Notes: generated by a model from the sequence alone, not told the origin. A stretch of 64,000 bases of DNA from Patulibacter defluvii (GCF_034096925.1 NZ_JAWZSQ010000004.1:186001-250000); one strand, 5' to 3'; numbered from the stretch's first letter, positions 55,787-63,995 are shown. Made by a program: numbers and translations.

Positions 55787-57313
55787 TCACGCCGCGGTCG
55801 CGCGCGGCGTCCCGGAGACCGCCACGTGGGCGACCTCCTCCTCCTCCAGGCCAGCGGCGTCGAACTCCCCGTGGATCGCCCCACGGAAGAAGACGAGGAT
55901 GCGGTCGGCGATGCCCAGCAGCTCGGGCAGCTCCGACGAGATGATCACGATCCCCGCACCCTCGGCCGCGTGGTCCTGCATCAACTGGTAGATCTGGCTC
56001 TTGGCGCCGACGTCGACGCCGCGGGTCGGCTCGCTCAGCACCAGCACGTCGAGGCCGCGGGCGAAGACCCGGCCCAGGACGACCTTCTGCTGGTTGCCGC
56101 CCGAGAGCGTGGTGATCCGGCTCTGCGGCGAGGCGGTGACGACGCCGTAGCGGTCGATCGCCTCGGCCACCCGCCGCCGCTCCGCGCGCGCGTCGAGGAT
56201 CCCCCGCCGCGTCAGCTGGCTGGTCCAGGCGACGGCGAAGTTCTCGGCCACGCTGCGGGTCGGCAGCAGCGCCGCCCGCTTGCGGTCGTCGGGGACGAAG
56301 CCGATCCCGCCGTCGAGCGCCGAGCGCGGGCCGTCGAGCCGGACCTCGTTCCCGAGCACGCGGACGCTGCCGGTGCTGGGGATCGCGCCGCCGAGGGCCA
56401 TGCCGAACTCGGCCTTGCCCGAGCCGACGAGGCCGGCGACGCCGACGATCTCGCCGCGTCGGACGGTCAGCGTGGTCGGCTGCAGCTCGCCGTCGGGGGT
56501 CGCCAGGCCGTCGACCTGGAGCACGGTCTCGCCCGGGTCGATACGGCGCTTGCGGTAGTAGTCGCCCAGCTCGCGGCCGACCATCAGCCGCACCAGCGCG
56601 GGCTCGTCGGTCTCCGGCAGCGGCACGTCGGCCACGTGGCGGCCGTCGCGCAGGACCGTCGCCTTCGAGGCGGCGGCGTACAGCTCCGGCATCCGGTGGG
56701 AGATCATCAGCACCGCGGCGCCGCGCTGACGCTCGCGCTCGACCACGGCCAGCAGCCGCTCGGTCGCCGCCTCGGAGAGCGAGCTGGTCGCCTCGTCGAG
56801 GATCAGCAGCCGGGCCTCGGACGAGACGGCGCGCGCGATCTCGACCTCCTGCTGCAGCTCGACGCTGAGCTCGCCGACGCGGGTCCGGACGTCGACGTGG
56901 ACGCCGAGCCCGTCGAGGATCTCGCGGGTCTGCTCGTGGAGCTGGTTCCAGTCGATCCGGCCGCGGCGGCGCGGCAGCCGGCCGAGGAAGACGTTCTCGG
57001 CCACGCTGAGGGTCGGGGCCAGCGTCAGCTCCTGGCTGATCGTGACGATCCCGAGCTCCAGCGCCTCGGCCGGAGTGGCGATCGTGCGCCGCTGGCCGTC
57101 GACCTCGAGGTACCCCTCGTCGGGCTGGAGCGCGCCGGCGATGACGTTCGACAGGGTCGACTTGCCCGACCCGTTCTCGCCGGTCAGGGCGTGGACCGTG
57201 CCGGCGTGGATGGCGATGCTGACCCCGTCGAGGGCGACGACGCCCGGGAATCGCTTGACGATCCCGTGGGCGTGCACCAGTGGCGTCGAGCCCGCCTGCG
57301 GCGACTCGGCCAC
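55787..57313 (-). CDS. ABC transporter ATPase, two nucleotide-binding domains (RbsA-like)
   Basis: A 508-residue dual ATPase. First domain: Walker A TGENGSGKST near residue 50, a degenerate signature (ELSVELQQEVEIARAV) and Walker B LLILDEATSSLS. Second domain: degenerate Walker A (GLVGSGKAEF), intact signature LSGGNQQKVVLGR and LVLSEPTRGVD, where Ser replaces the usual Walker B Asp. Half-site degeneracy is common in RbsA proteins; the Ser is less usual. GTG 57313 is chosen because GGAGGAG lies 7 bases upstream. The promoter is at 57371-57399. Confidence 0.9.
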   Translation of the reverse strand: MAESPQAGSTPLVHAHGIVKRFPGVVALDGVSIAIHAGTVHALTGENGSGKSTLSNVIAGALQPDEGYLEVDGQRRTIATPAEALELGIVTISQELTLAPTLSVAENVFLGRLPRRRGRIDWNQLHEQTREILDGLGVHVDVRTRVGELSVELQQEVEIARAVSSEARLLILDEATSSLSEAATERLLAVVERERQRGAAVLMISHRMPELYAAASKATVLRDGRHVADVPLPETDEPALVRLMVGRELGDYYRKRRIDPGETVLQVDGLATPDGELQPTTLTVRRGEIVGVAGLVGSGKAEFGMALGGAIPSTGSVRVLGNEVRLDGPRSALDGGIGFVPDDRKRAALLPTRSVAENFAVAWTSQLTRRGILDARAERRRVAEAIDRYGVVTASPQSRITTLSGGNQQKVVLGRVFARGLDVLVLSEPTRGVDVGAKSQIYQLMQDHAAEGAGIVIISSELPELLGIADRILVFFRGAIHGEFDAAGLEEEEVAHVAVSGTPRATAA

Positions 57314-57330
57314 CCGGTTCTCCTCCGACG

Positions 57331-57363
57331 TCAGCGACATGGACACTGCGTGCTCGCTTCCAT
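57331..57363 (-). CDS. Possible 10-residue leaderless leader peptide (MEASTQCPCR)
   Basis: The ABC operon promoter's -10 (57376-57371) is followed after 7 bases by ATG, opening a 10-codon frame that ends TGA at 57331, 17 bases before the ATPase GTG. It has two cysteines near its end (CPC). Leaderless translation would put ribosomes in the short leader. It may regulate the operon in response to translation or may be a chance frame. Confidence 0.3.
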   Translation of the reverse strand: MEASTQCPCR

Positions 57364-57370
57364 CGCCGCG

Positions 57371-57399
57371 AGCATACTCTGCACCGCAGCGAGTTGCAA
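57371..57399 (-). promoter_or_regulatory. ABC/alcohol-oxidation operon promoter
   Basis: Minus strand: TTGCAA (57399-57394), 17 bases, TATGCT (57376-57371). The spacer end GTGCAGAGTATG is identical to that in the gntR promoter at 25363-25374, and ATCTACAT precedes the -35, similar to ATCTGCAC at 42281 and 44980. Confidence 0.65.
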
Positions 57400-57527
57400 T
57401 GTAGATCTTAGGAAGTCGTCCACGTTCCCAGACCGGGCCGAAATCCCCTTGCCCAAGGGACTCCCGCCGGATACATCTCCCTGACGAGCGTCGGCCGAGA
57501 TGTCTATTGTGGGCTGACGAACCGGAT

Positions 57528-57537
57528 GCTATGCAGC
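57528..57537. promoter_or_regulatory. Shared 10-mer upstream of the second PaaX-like gene
   Basis: GCTATGCAGC, the reverse complement of 13095-13104. It overlaps a possible -10 (TATGCA, with TTGTGG 18 bases upstream). The rest of the 226-base divergent spacer shows no gene. Confidence 0.35.
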
Positions 57538-57589
57538 GCTTGAGCCAATTCCCACCCGCCTCCACCGTCGCGGCCCGGAGCGGCCGCGC

Positions 57590-58429
57590 ATGAGCACGGC
57601 GGCGGTCGCGGGCCGACCCGCGCTCCAGCCCCAGGACCTGGTCCTGACGATCCTGGGCATCCACCTGCGGGCGCCACGGGCCACGATCTGGTCGGGCGGC
57701 GCGGTCGCCCTGCTGGGCGAGCTGGGCTTCTCGACCGAGGCGGCGCGGGCGGCGCTCGCGCGGCTGGCCACGCGCGGGCTGCTGGAGCGGCACAAGGACG
57801 GGCGGCTGGTCTTCTACGCGCTGACCACCCGCGCCGAGGAGCTGCTGAGCGACGGCGACCGCCGGATCTACGCCTTCGGCCGCACCGCGCCGTCGAGCGA
57901 GAGCTGGACCGTGGTCTGGCACGCGATGCCCGAGTCGCGGCGGGTGGCCCGCTCGAGGCTGGCGTCGCGGCTGCGGTTCCTCGGCTTCGGCTCGGTCCAG
58001 GACGGCACCTGGGTGGCCGCGCGCGACCGCGAGCCCGAGGCCCGCGCCGTCCTCCGCGACCTCGAGGTCGAGCAGTTCGCCTCGGTCTTCGTCGGCCGGC
58101 TCTCGCGCGACCTCTCCCCGACCGCCCTCGTCGGCCAGGCCTGGGACACCGAGGCGGTCCGCGGCCAGTACGACGCCTTCATCGCCGACTACCGCCCGTA
58201 CCGCAGCGCCCGCGACCAGGCTCGCCTGACCCCCCAGCAGGCGTTCGCGATCCGGACGGTCATGTTCCACCGCTTCCGCGAGTTCGCCGCCACCGACCCC
58301 GAGCTCCCGCGCGAGGTCGACCCCCTGCGCGAGCTGCGCGACGAGGCCGTCGCCACCTTCGACGCCCTCCACGAGGGCCTGGCCGAGGCCGCCGACGACC
58401 ACTTCCACGGCCTCGCCCAGCGCGACTAG
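57590..58429 (+). CDS. PaaX family transcriptional regulator
   Basis: A 279-residue PaaX-type protein with QPQDLVLTILGIHLRAPRAT, GFSTEAARAALARLATRGLL, the wing HKDGRLVFYALTTRAEELLS and C-terminal PQQAFAIRTVMFHRFREFA. Most residues match the paralogue at 13170-14009. It is divergent from the ABC/alcohol-oxidation operon and convergent with the amidase gene, so the importer operon is the likeliest target. The effector is probably an aryl- or acyl-CoA (family knowledge). Confidence 0.88.
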   Translation: MSTAAVAGRPALQPQDLVLTILGIHLRAPRATIWSGGAVALLGELGFSTEAARAALARLATRGLLERHKDGRLVFYALTTRAEELLSDGDRRIYAFGRTAPSSESWTVVWHAMPESRRVARSRLASRLRFLGFGSVQDGTWVAARDREPEARAVLRDLEVEQFASVFVGRLSRDLSPTALVGQAWDTEAVRGQYDAFIADYRPYRSARDQARLTPQQAFAIRTVMFHRFREFAATDPELPREVDPLRELRDEAVATFDALHEGLAEAADDHFHGLAQRD

Positions 58430-58437
58430 CGCCCGCG

Positions 58438-58472
58438 GTGACGTTCCGGTCGCCGAGCGACCAGAACGTCAC
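58438..58472. terminator. Bidirectional hairpin terminator
   Basis: GTGACGTTC-C-GGTCGC (58438-58453) pairs with GCGACC-A-GAACGTCAC (58457-58472): 15 pairs with one C-A mismatch and a 3-base loop, between convergent paaX-like and amidase genes. The outer arm resembles the repeat unit in 6266-6377. Confidence 0.75.
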
Positions 58473-58491
58473 GGCCGGCGGACGCTGGCCG

Positions 58492-59949
58492 TCAGCCGAC
58501 CGCCGTCGCGGCCAGCTCGCGGTTGAGGCGGAAGCCGCCCCGCTCCCGCTCGAGCAGGGCGGCGACGGCCAGCACCAGGTCCTCGCGGAAGGCGGCGGCG
58601 GCGACCTGGACGCCGACCGGCAGGCCGTCCTCGACGGCGACCGGGACCGACGCCGCGGGCAGGCCGGCGACGGCGTTGAGGTGGCAGAACTCGAACGACT
58701 CGTAGCGCAGGTAGTCCTCGGCCGGGACGCCGGCCGGGGCCTCGCCGTGACGCGGGGCCGGGCCCGCGACCACCGGGCTCAGGATCACGTCGTGCTCGGC
58801 GGCCAGCGCACGGACCCGGGCACGGAAGCCGAACACCTCCTCCTGCAGCGCCAGGTAGGCGCCGGCGGTGACGGTCGGGGCCGCCGCCGCGCCGTCGAGC
58901 AGGGCCTGGAACTGGGGATGGTGGCGACCGCCCGCCGCCGCGACCGCGTCCCGCATCCCGGCCCCGCCGTCGGCGCCCGCGGCGGCGAAGAAGAGCGTGG
59001 TCGCCGTCCGCTCGCCGCCGACCCGCGGCGGCTCGATCTCGCGCACGTCGTGGCCGGCCGCGGCCAGCGCCTCGACCGCCGCGCGGACCGCCGCCCGCGT
59101 CCCCGCCGTCGGCTCGGGCGCGTCGGGGTGGCGGTCGTACCAGGCCACCCGCAGCCGCCGCCCGTCCAGCGCCGGCGGCGCGGCCAGCGGCGCGTCGACC
59201 GCATAGGGATCGATCCCGTCGGCGCCGGCGATCACCGGCAGCAGCAGCGCCAGGTCCTCGACGTGGCGCGCCATCGGGCCGACGCAGGTGAAGTCCATCG
59301 TGCCGGCGGCGCGGGTCGGCGGCCAGAGGCCCGTCTCCGGCGTCCGGCCGGTCGTCGGCCGCAGCCCGACCGTGCCGCAGTAGTGCGACGGCACCCGGAT
59401 CGACCCGCCGCCGTCGGTCCCGATCCCGACGATCGTCGCGTCGGCGCCGAGCAGCGCGCCCTCGCCGCCGCTCGACCCGCCCGGCGTGCGGGTCGGATCG
59501 AGCGGGTTGTCGCTGCGCCCGTGGAGCAGGTTGTCGGTCTCGAACGACGACGACAGCTCCGGGACGTTGGTCTTCAGCAGCGGGATCGCCCCCGCCGCCC
59601 GCAGCCGCGCCACGACCGTCGCGTCGCGGTCGGCGACGTGGCCGTCGCGGGCCAGCGAGCCGGCCGTCGTCGGCCAGCCCTCGACGTCGAGCACGTCCTT
59701 GATCGAGACCGGCAGCCCCAGCAGCGGCCGGCGGTCGCCGGCGGCCCGCGCCGCGTCGGCCCGCTCGGCGGCGGCCAGCACCGCCTCGTCGTCGCGGTGG
59801 ACCACGGCGTGGACCCGCTCGTCGGCGGCGTCGACCTGCGCCAGCACGTCGGCGACCAGCTCGCGCGCGCTGCATTCCCCCGCCGCCAGCCGCTCCAGCC
59901 AGGTCCGCGCCGAGGGTCGTCCGCCAATCAACTGCATATCAGCACGCAT
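58492..59949 (-). CDS. Amidase signature family hydrolase
   Basis: A 485-residue amidase-signature enzyme. The Lys-Ser-Ser triad is visible: Lys in LPVSIKDVLDVEG, cis-Ser and surroundings in RTPGGSSGGEGAL, and the nucleophile Ser in GTDGGGSIRVPSHYCGTVGL. It hydrolyses an amide to acid and ammonia and could complete an aldoxime-nitrile-amide-acid route begun at 43902, although no nitrile hydratase is visible. ATG 59949 is the longest start; ATG 59937 (MQLIGGRPS) is equally plausible. Divergent from the amine oxidase gene. Confidence 0.9.
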   Translation of the reverse strand: MRADMQLIGGRPSARTWLERLAAGECSARELVADVLAQVDAADERVHAVVHRDDEAVLAAAERADAARAAGDRRPLLGLPVSIKDVLDVEGWPTTAGSLARDGHVADRDATVVARLRAAGAIPLLKTNVPELSSSFETDNLLHGRSDNPLDPTRTPGGSSGGEGALLGADATIVGIGTDGGGSIRVPSHYCGTVGLRPTTGRTPETGLWPPTRAAGTMDFTCVGPMARHVEDLALLLPVIAGADGIDPYAVDAPLAAPPALDGRRLRVAWYDRHPDAPEPTAGTRAAVRAAVEALAAAGHDVREIEPPRVGGERTATTLFFAAAGADGGAGMRDAVAAAGGRHHPQFQALLDGAAAAPTVTAGAYLALQEEVFGFRARVRALAAEHDVILSPVVAGPAPRHGEAPAGVPAEDYLRYESFEFCHLNAVAGLPAASVPVAVEDGLPVGVQVAAAAFREDLVLAVAALLERERGGFRLNRELAATAVG

Positions 59950-59999
59950 ACATGTCGAATGTAGCCGCCCGCCGCCCCGCGATCCAGTCGAACAAAAAC

Positions 60000-60028
60000 T
60001 TGACGAATGGATAGTTCTGCGATGGAGT
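60000..60028 (+). promoter_or_regulatory. Promoter of the copper amine oxidase gene
   Basis: TTGACG (60000-60005), 17 bases, TGGAGT (60023-60028), then 7 bases to ATG 60036, so the mRNA would be leaderless. The spacer AATGGATAGTTC nearly matches the M20 gene promoter at 44988-45016. Confidence 0.5.
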
Positions 60029-60035
60029 GCGCTTC

Positions 60036-61970
60036 ATGGCCACCTCCCACGACTCCGGTCTGGCGTTCGCGCTCGACCCGCTGACGCCCGACGAGATCCG
60101 GCGGGCCGCCGCCGTCGCCCGCTCCGTCCCCGGCGAGGGCGACGGCGTCCGCGTCGTCTCCGTCTCGGTCGGCGAGCCGGCCCGCGACGGCCACGAGGAC
60201 GACCGCCGCTTCGCCGACGTCGTCCTCCACGACCGCGACGCCGCCGTCACCCACGAGATCCGGGTCGACCTGCAGGCCGACGCGGTCCTCCGCGCCAACG
60301 CGGTGCCCGGCGTCCAGCCGCAGATGACGACCGAGGAGTTCCTGGCCGTCGAGGCCGCCGTCCGCGCCGCCCCCGCCTTCCGGGCCGCGCTCGCCCGCCG
60401 CGGGGTCGACGACCTCTCGCTGGTCGACGTCGACCCGGTCTCCGCCGGCGTCTACGACCGGCCCGAGGAGCAGGGCGACCGGCGGCTGGCGCGGGTCCTC
60501 GCCTACGTCCGGCCCGAGCCCGGCGGCAACGCCTACGCGCGGCCGCTGGAGGGGGTCTTCGGCCTGGTCGACGTCGACACCGGCGAGCTGGTCCACTTCG
60601 AGGATCGCGACCCGGTGCCGCTGCCGGCCGAGAGCGGCGAGTACCGCGCCGAGCGGACCGCGCTGCGGACCGACGTCCGCCCGATCCACATCAGCCAGCC
60701 CGAGGGCCCCAGCTTCAGCGTCCACGGCCACGAGGTCCGCTGGCAGAAGTGGCGCTTCCGGGTCGGCTTCGACACCCGCGAGGGGCTGGTCCTGCACCGG
60801 ATCGGCTACGAGGACGGCGGCCGCCTTCGGCCGGTCCTCCACCGGGCCTCGTACGCGGAGATGGTCGTGCCCTACGCCGACCCCGACCGCTTCTACCAGA
60901 CCCCGCTCGACATCGGCGAGTTCAACATCGGCACGATGACCAACTCGCTGACGCTGGGCTGCGACTGCCTGGGGGTCATCCACTACTTCGACGGCGCCTA
61001 CAGCGACGGCCGCGGCGAGCCGGTGGTGGTGCCGAACGCGATCTGCCTCCACGAGGAGGACGACGGGCTGCTCTGGAAGCACACCGACTTCCGCACCGGC
61101 CACGTCGAGGTCCGCCGCGGCCGGCGGCTGGTCGTCTCCTCGATCGTCACCGTCGGCAACTACGAGTACGGCTTCTTCTGGTACTTCCACCAGGACGGCA
61201 CGATCTCGTCCGAGGTCAAGGCGACCGGGATCGTGGCGACCCAGGCGCTGGCCGACGGCGTCAGCCCGACCTACGGCAAGCTCGTGGCCCCGAACCTGAG
61301 CGGGATCCACCACCAGCACGTCTTCTGCGCGCGGCTCGACGTCGCCCTCGACGGCGGCGGCAACACGGTCCTGGAGACCCAGACCGAGCCGGTCCCCGAG
61401 GGCCCCGACAACCCGCACGGCAACGCCTGGGTGACGGTCAGCCGGCCGCTCCGCAGCGAGCTGGAGGCGCGCCGCTCGCTCGACCTGACCACCGCCCGCA
61501 GCTGGACGGTCGTCAACCCGAGCAGCCGCAACGCGGTCGGCCAGCCGGTCGGCTACCGGCTCGTGACGGGCGAGAACACGGTGCCGTTCTCCGCCCCCGG
61601 CTCGTCGGCCCGCCGCCGCGCGGCCTTCATGGACCACCACCTGTGGGTGACCCGCTACGACCCGGCCGAGCGCTACCCGGCCGGCGAGTACCCGTACCAG
61701 CACGCCGGCGGCGACGGCCTGCCGCGGTGGGTGGCCGACGACGCCGCGATCGAGGACACGGACATCGTCGTCTGGTACACGATGAACCACCACCACGTGC
61801 CACGGCCCGAGGACTGGCCGGTGATGCCGGTCGCGCGGCTCGGCTTCAGCCTCAAGCCGTGGGGCTTCTTCGACCGCAACCCGGCGCTCGACGTGCCGCC
61901 GACCGCGCCCGGCGAGGGCAGCTGCCACGCCCACGAGCACGCGGGCCCGGGCGACGGCTGCTGCTCCTAG
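60036..61970 (+). CDS. Copper amine oxidase (primary-amine oxidase)
   Basis: A 644-residue topaquinone enzyme that converts primary amines to aldehydes with release of ammonia and H2O2. The cofactor tyrosine is Tyr376 in VTVGNYEYGF; the catalytic base is Asp292 in TPLDIGEFNIG; copper ligands are His426 and His428 (HHQHVFCARLDV) plus a later His in FMDHHLWVTRYDP. N2/N3 domains precede. Best-known relatives act on phenethylamine, tyramine or histamine. Start ATG 60036 fits the leaderless promoter; GTG 60027 adds three residues. The product aldehyde could feed the aldehyde dehydrogenases at 49.7 and 53.2 kb. Confidence 0.93.
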   Translation: MATSHDSGLAFALDPLTPDEIRRAAAVARSVPGEGDGVRVVSVSVGEPARDGHEDDRRFADVVLHDRDAAVTHEIRVDLQADAVLRANAVPGVQPQMTTEEFLAVEAAVRAAPAFRAALARRGVDDLSLVDVDPVSAGVYDRPEEQGDRRLARVLAYVRPEPGGNAYARPLEGVFGLVDVDTGELVHFEDRDPVPLPAESGEYRAERTALRTDVRPIHISQPEGPSFSVHGHEVRWQKWRFRVGFDTREGLVLHRIGYEDGGRLRPVLHRASYAEMVVPYADPDRFYQTPLDIGEFNIGTMTNSLTLGCDCLGVIHYFDGAYSDGRGEPVVVPNAICLHEEDDGLLWKHTDFRTGHVEVRRGRRLVVSSIVTVGNYEYGFFWYFHQDGTISSEVKATGIVATQALADGVSPTYGKLVAPNLSGIHHQHVFCARLDVALDGGGNTVLETQTEPVPEGPDNPHGNAWVTVSRPLRSELEARRSLDLTTARSWTVVNPSSRNAVGQPVGYRLVTGENTVPFSAPGSSARRRAAFMDHHLWVTRYDPAERYPAGEYPYQHAGGDGLPRWVADDAAIEDTDIVVWYTMNHHHVPRPEDWPVMPVARLGFSLKPWGFFDRNPALDVPPTAPGEGSCHAHEHAGPGDGCCS

Positions 61971-61980
61971 GTCGTCCGGC

Positions 61981-62766
61981 TCACCGCCCCGTGAAGCGGG
62001 GCGGTCGCCGCTCGAGGAAGGCCGCCATCCCCTCGCGCCGGTCGTCGCTGGCCATCGCCAGCAGGAACAGCTCGCGCTCGACGGCGAGGCCGGCGGTGAG
62101 CGGGGTCTCGTCGGCCGCGACCACCGCCCGCTTGGCCAGCTGGACGGCGATCGCCGGCCGGCGGGCGATCGTCTCGGCCAGGTCGAGCGCCTCGTCCTGA
62201 AGCCGGTCGCGGGGGACCACGCGGTTGACGAAGCCGAGCTGCTGGGCCTCCTCGGCCCGCACCCGGCGGCCGGTCAGGACCAGGTCCATCGCCCGCTGCT
62301 TGCCGAGCGCCCGGGCCAGCCGCTGGGTGCCGCCGCCGCCGGGGATGATCCCCAGCCGCACCTCGGGCTGGGAGAACTCGGCGTGCTCGGCGGCGACGAT
62401 CAGGTCGCAGGCCAGCGCCAGCTCGCAGCCGCCGCCGATCGCGGGGCCGCCGACCGCGGCGATCAGCGGCTTGCGGACCGCGGCCAGCCGCGGCCAGAGG
62501 CGGGCGCCGCGGGCGGCGATCGCGTCCTGGAAGCCCTGGTCGCGCATCGTGCGGATGTCGGCGCCGGCGGCGAAGACCTCGACCCCGCCGGTCAGCACCA
62601 CCGCGCGGACCGCGTCGTCGGCGTCGGTCGCCTCGAGCGCGGCGATCAGGCCGTCGCGCAGCTCGTCGCTGAGGACGTTGCGGCTCGCCGCCCGGTCGAG
62701 CGTCAGCAGCGCGACCCCGTCGCGCGGGTGGCTAGTGCGGACCGCGCGGGTCTCGTCGGACGTCAT
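61981..62766 (-). CDS. Enoyl-CoA hydratase/isomerase
   Basis: A 261-residue crotonase-fold protein: VFAAGADIRTMRDQ (oxyanion Ala/Gly), AVGGPAIGGGCELALACDL, and FSQPEVRLGIIPGGGGTQRL with the Glu and Gly positions expected of hydratases (the catalytic Glu of PEV and the second acid region GGGG, where hydratases usually have E/G). It hydrates an enoyl-CoA in beta-oxidation or phenylacetate-type pathways. It overlaps the 3-hydroxyacyl-CoA dehydrogenase gene by ATGA, the order expected for consecutive steps. Confidence 0.92.
   Translation of the reverse strand: MTSDETRAVRTSHPRDGVALLTLDRAASRNVLSDELRDGLIAALEATDADDAVRAVVLTGGVEVFAAGADIRTMRDQGFQDAIAARGARLWPRLAAVRKPLIAAVGGPAIGGGCELALACDLIVAAEHAEFSQPEVRLGIIPGGGGTQRLARALGKQRAMDLVLTGRRVRAEEAQQLGFVNRVVPRDRLQDEALDLAETIARRPAIAVQLAKRAVVAADETPLTAGLAVERELFLLAMASDDRREGMAAFLERRPPRFTGR
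61983..62005. terminator. Hairpin at the convergent amine oxidase/enoyl-CoA hydratase junction
   Basis: ACCGCCCCG (61983-61991) pairs with CGGGGCGGT (61997-62005) over a 5-base loop. It lies in the last codons of the minus-strand gene and 13 bases after the amine oxidase stop, so it can terminate the plus-strand gene. Confidence 0.6.
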
Positions 62767-63995
62767 CGGGCCTCCTCGGCGGTCACGGCGGCAGGGTCGG
62801 GCCGGCGGTAGACGGGGTCGTGGTCGGGGCCGGCCAGGCGGTCGAGGAAGCCGTCGACCCGGGCCGCGCCGATCCACGCCGCCCAGCGGCTGGGGCCGAC
62901 CGGGTGGTTGAGCCCGACCGTCATCCCGACGTCGATCGCGTCGGCGGTCGCCACCCCCTCGGCGCGCGCGAAGCGGGCCTCGTTGACCAACTGGACCAGG
63001 ATCCGGGCCAGCGCCAGGTCGGCGGCGGGCGGCGCTCCGCCGGCCAGCAGCGCGTCGATCGCGGTCCCCGCCCGGTCGGCCGCCTCCTCGGCCGCGACCA
63101 GCCGGTCGGCGGGCCGGACGCGCTCGCGCCGCGGGGCGCCGTCGCCGTAGGCGTGGAAGCCGCGGCCGCTCTTGCGCCCCAGCTCGCCGTCGGCGACCTG
63201 CCGCTCCTGGAGCGGGCTCGGCCGCCAGCGCGGCTCGTGGTCGCCGCGCTCCCACATCGAGCGGGTCACGGCCAGGCTGACGTCGATCCCGATCAGGTCC
63301 ATCAGCGCGAACGGGCCGAGCGGGAAGCCGGCGGCCTCGCAGGCGCCGTCGACGGCGGCGACGTCGGCCAGGCCCTGCTCGAGCACCCGCAGCGCCTCCA
63401 GGTAGTAGGGGCGGGCGCAGCGGTTGACGACGAAGCCGGGGGCGTCGGCCGCCTCGACCACCGTCCGCCCGAGCGCGTCGGCGACCCGCCGGGCCGTCGC
63501 GACGTGGGCCGGGTCGGCGCCGGGCGGGGTCACCAGCTCGACCAGCGCCATCTCGGTCGGCGGGTTGAAGAAGTGCAGGCCGACGACCCGCTCGGGCGCG
63601 TCGAGGCCGGCGGCGATCTCGGCGATCGGGATCGAGGAGGTGTTCGAGGCCAGGGTCGCCCGCGGCCAGGCGGCGGCGGCCCGCGCCAGCACCGTCCGCT
63701 TGAGGTCGAGGATCTCGGGCACCGCCTCGATCACCGCGACCGGCTCGGGCGCGTCGGCGTGGTCGCTGACGACGGCGATCCGCGCCGCGACGGCGGCGGC
63801 CTGCTCGCCGTCGAGGCTGCCCCGCTCGACCCGGCGGGCGATCGTGCCCTCGAGCCGCTCGCGGGCGGCGGCGGCGTCGTCGGCGTCGCTCTCCAGGACG
63901 GTCGCCCGCTGGTCGTGGAGCGCCGCGAGCAGCGCGATCCCGGCCCCCATCGTGCCGCCGCCGACGACGGCCAGCGGCCCCTCGAGGGCGCTCAC
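62763..63995 (-). CDS. 3-hydroxyacyl-CoA dehydrogenase
   Basis: A 410-residue NAD-dependent dehydrogenase of the FadB/PaaH type: Rossmann motif AVVGGGTMGAGIALLAAL, SNTSSIPIAEIAAGLDAPE, the catalytic His in GLHFFNPPTEMALVELV and the C-terminal domain FPLGPFALMDLIGIDVS. A second, shorter C-terminal repeat follows (GLNHPVGPSRWAAWIG), as in PaaH. It oxidises 3-hydroxyacyl-CoA. GTG 63995 overlaps a TGA at 63994-63992, so another gene of the operon probably ends there, beyond the right edge. Confidence 0.93.
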   Translation of the reverse strand: MSALEGPLAVVGGGTMGAGIALLAALHDQRATVLESDADDAAAARERLEGTIARRVERGSLDGEQAAAVAARIAVVSDHADAPEPVAVIEAVPEILDLKRTVLARAAAAWPRATLASNTSSIPIAEIAAGLDAPERVVGLHFFNPPTEMALVELVTPPGADPAHVATARRVADALGRTVVEAADAPGFVVNRCARPYYLEALRVLEQGLADVAAVDGACEAAGFPLGPFALMDLIGIDVSLAVTRSMWERGDHEPRWRPSPLQERQVADGELGRKSGRGFHAYGDGAPRRERVRPADRLVAAEEAADRAGTAIDALLAGGAPPAADLALARILVQLVNEARFARAEGVATADAIDVGMTVGLNHPVGPSRWAAWIGAARVDGFLDRLAGPDHDPVYRRPDPAAVTAEEAR

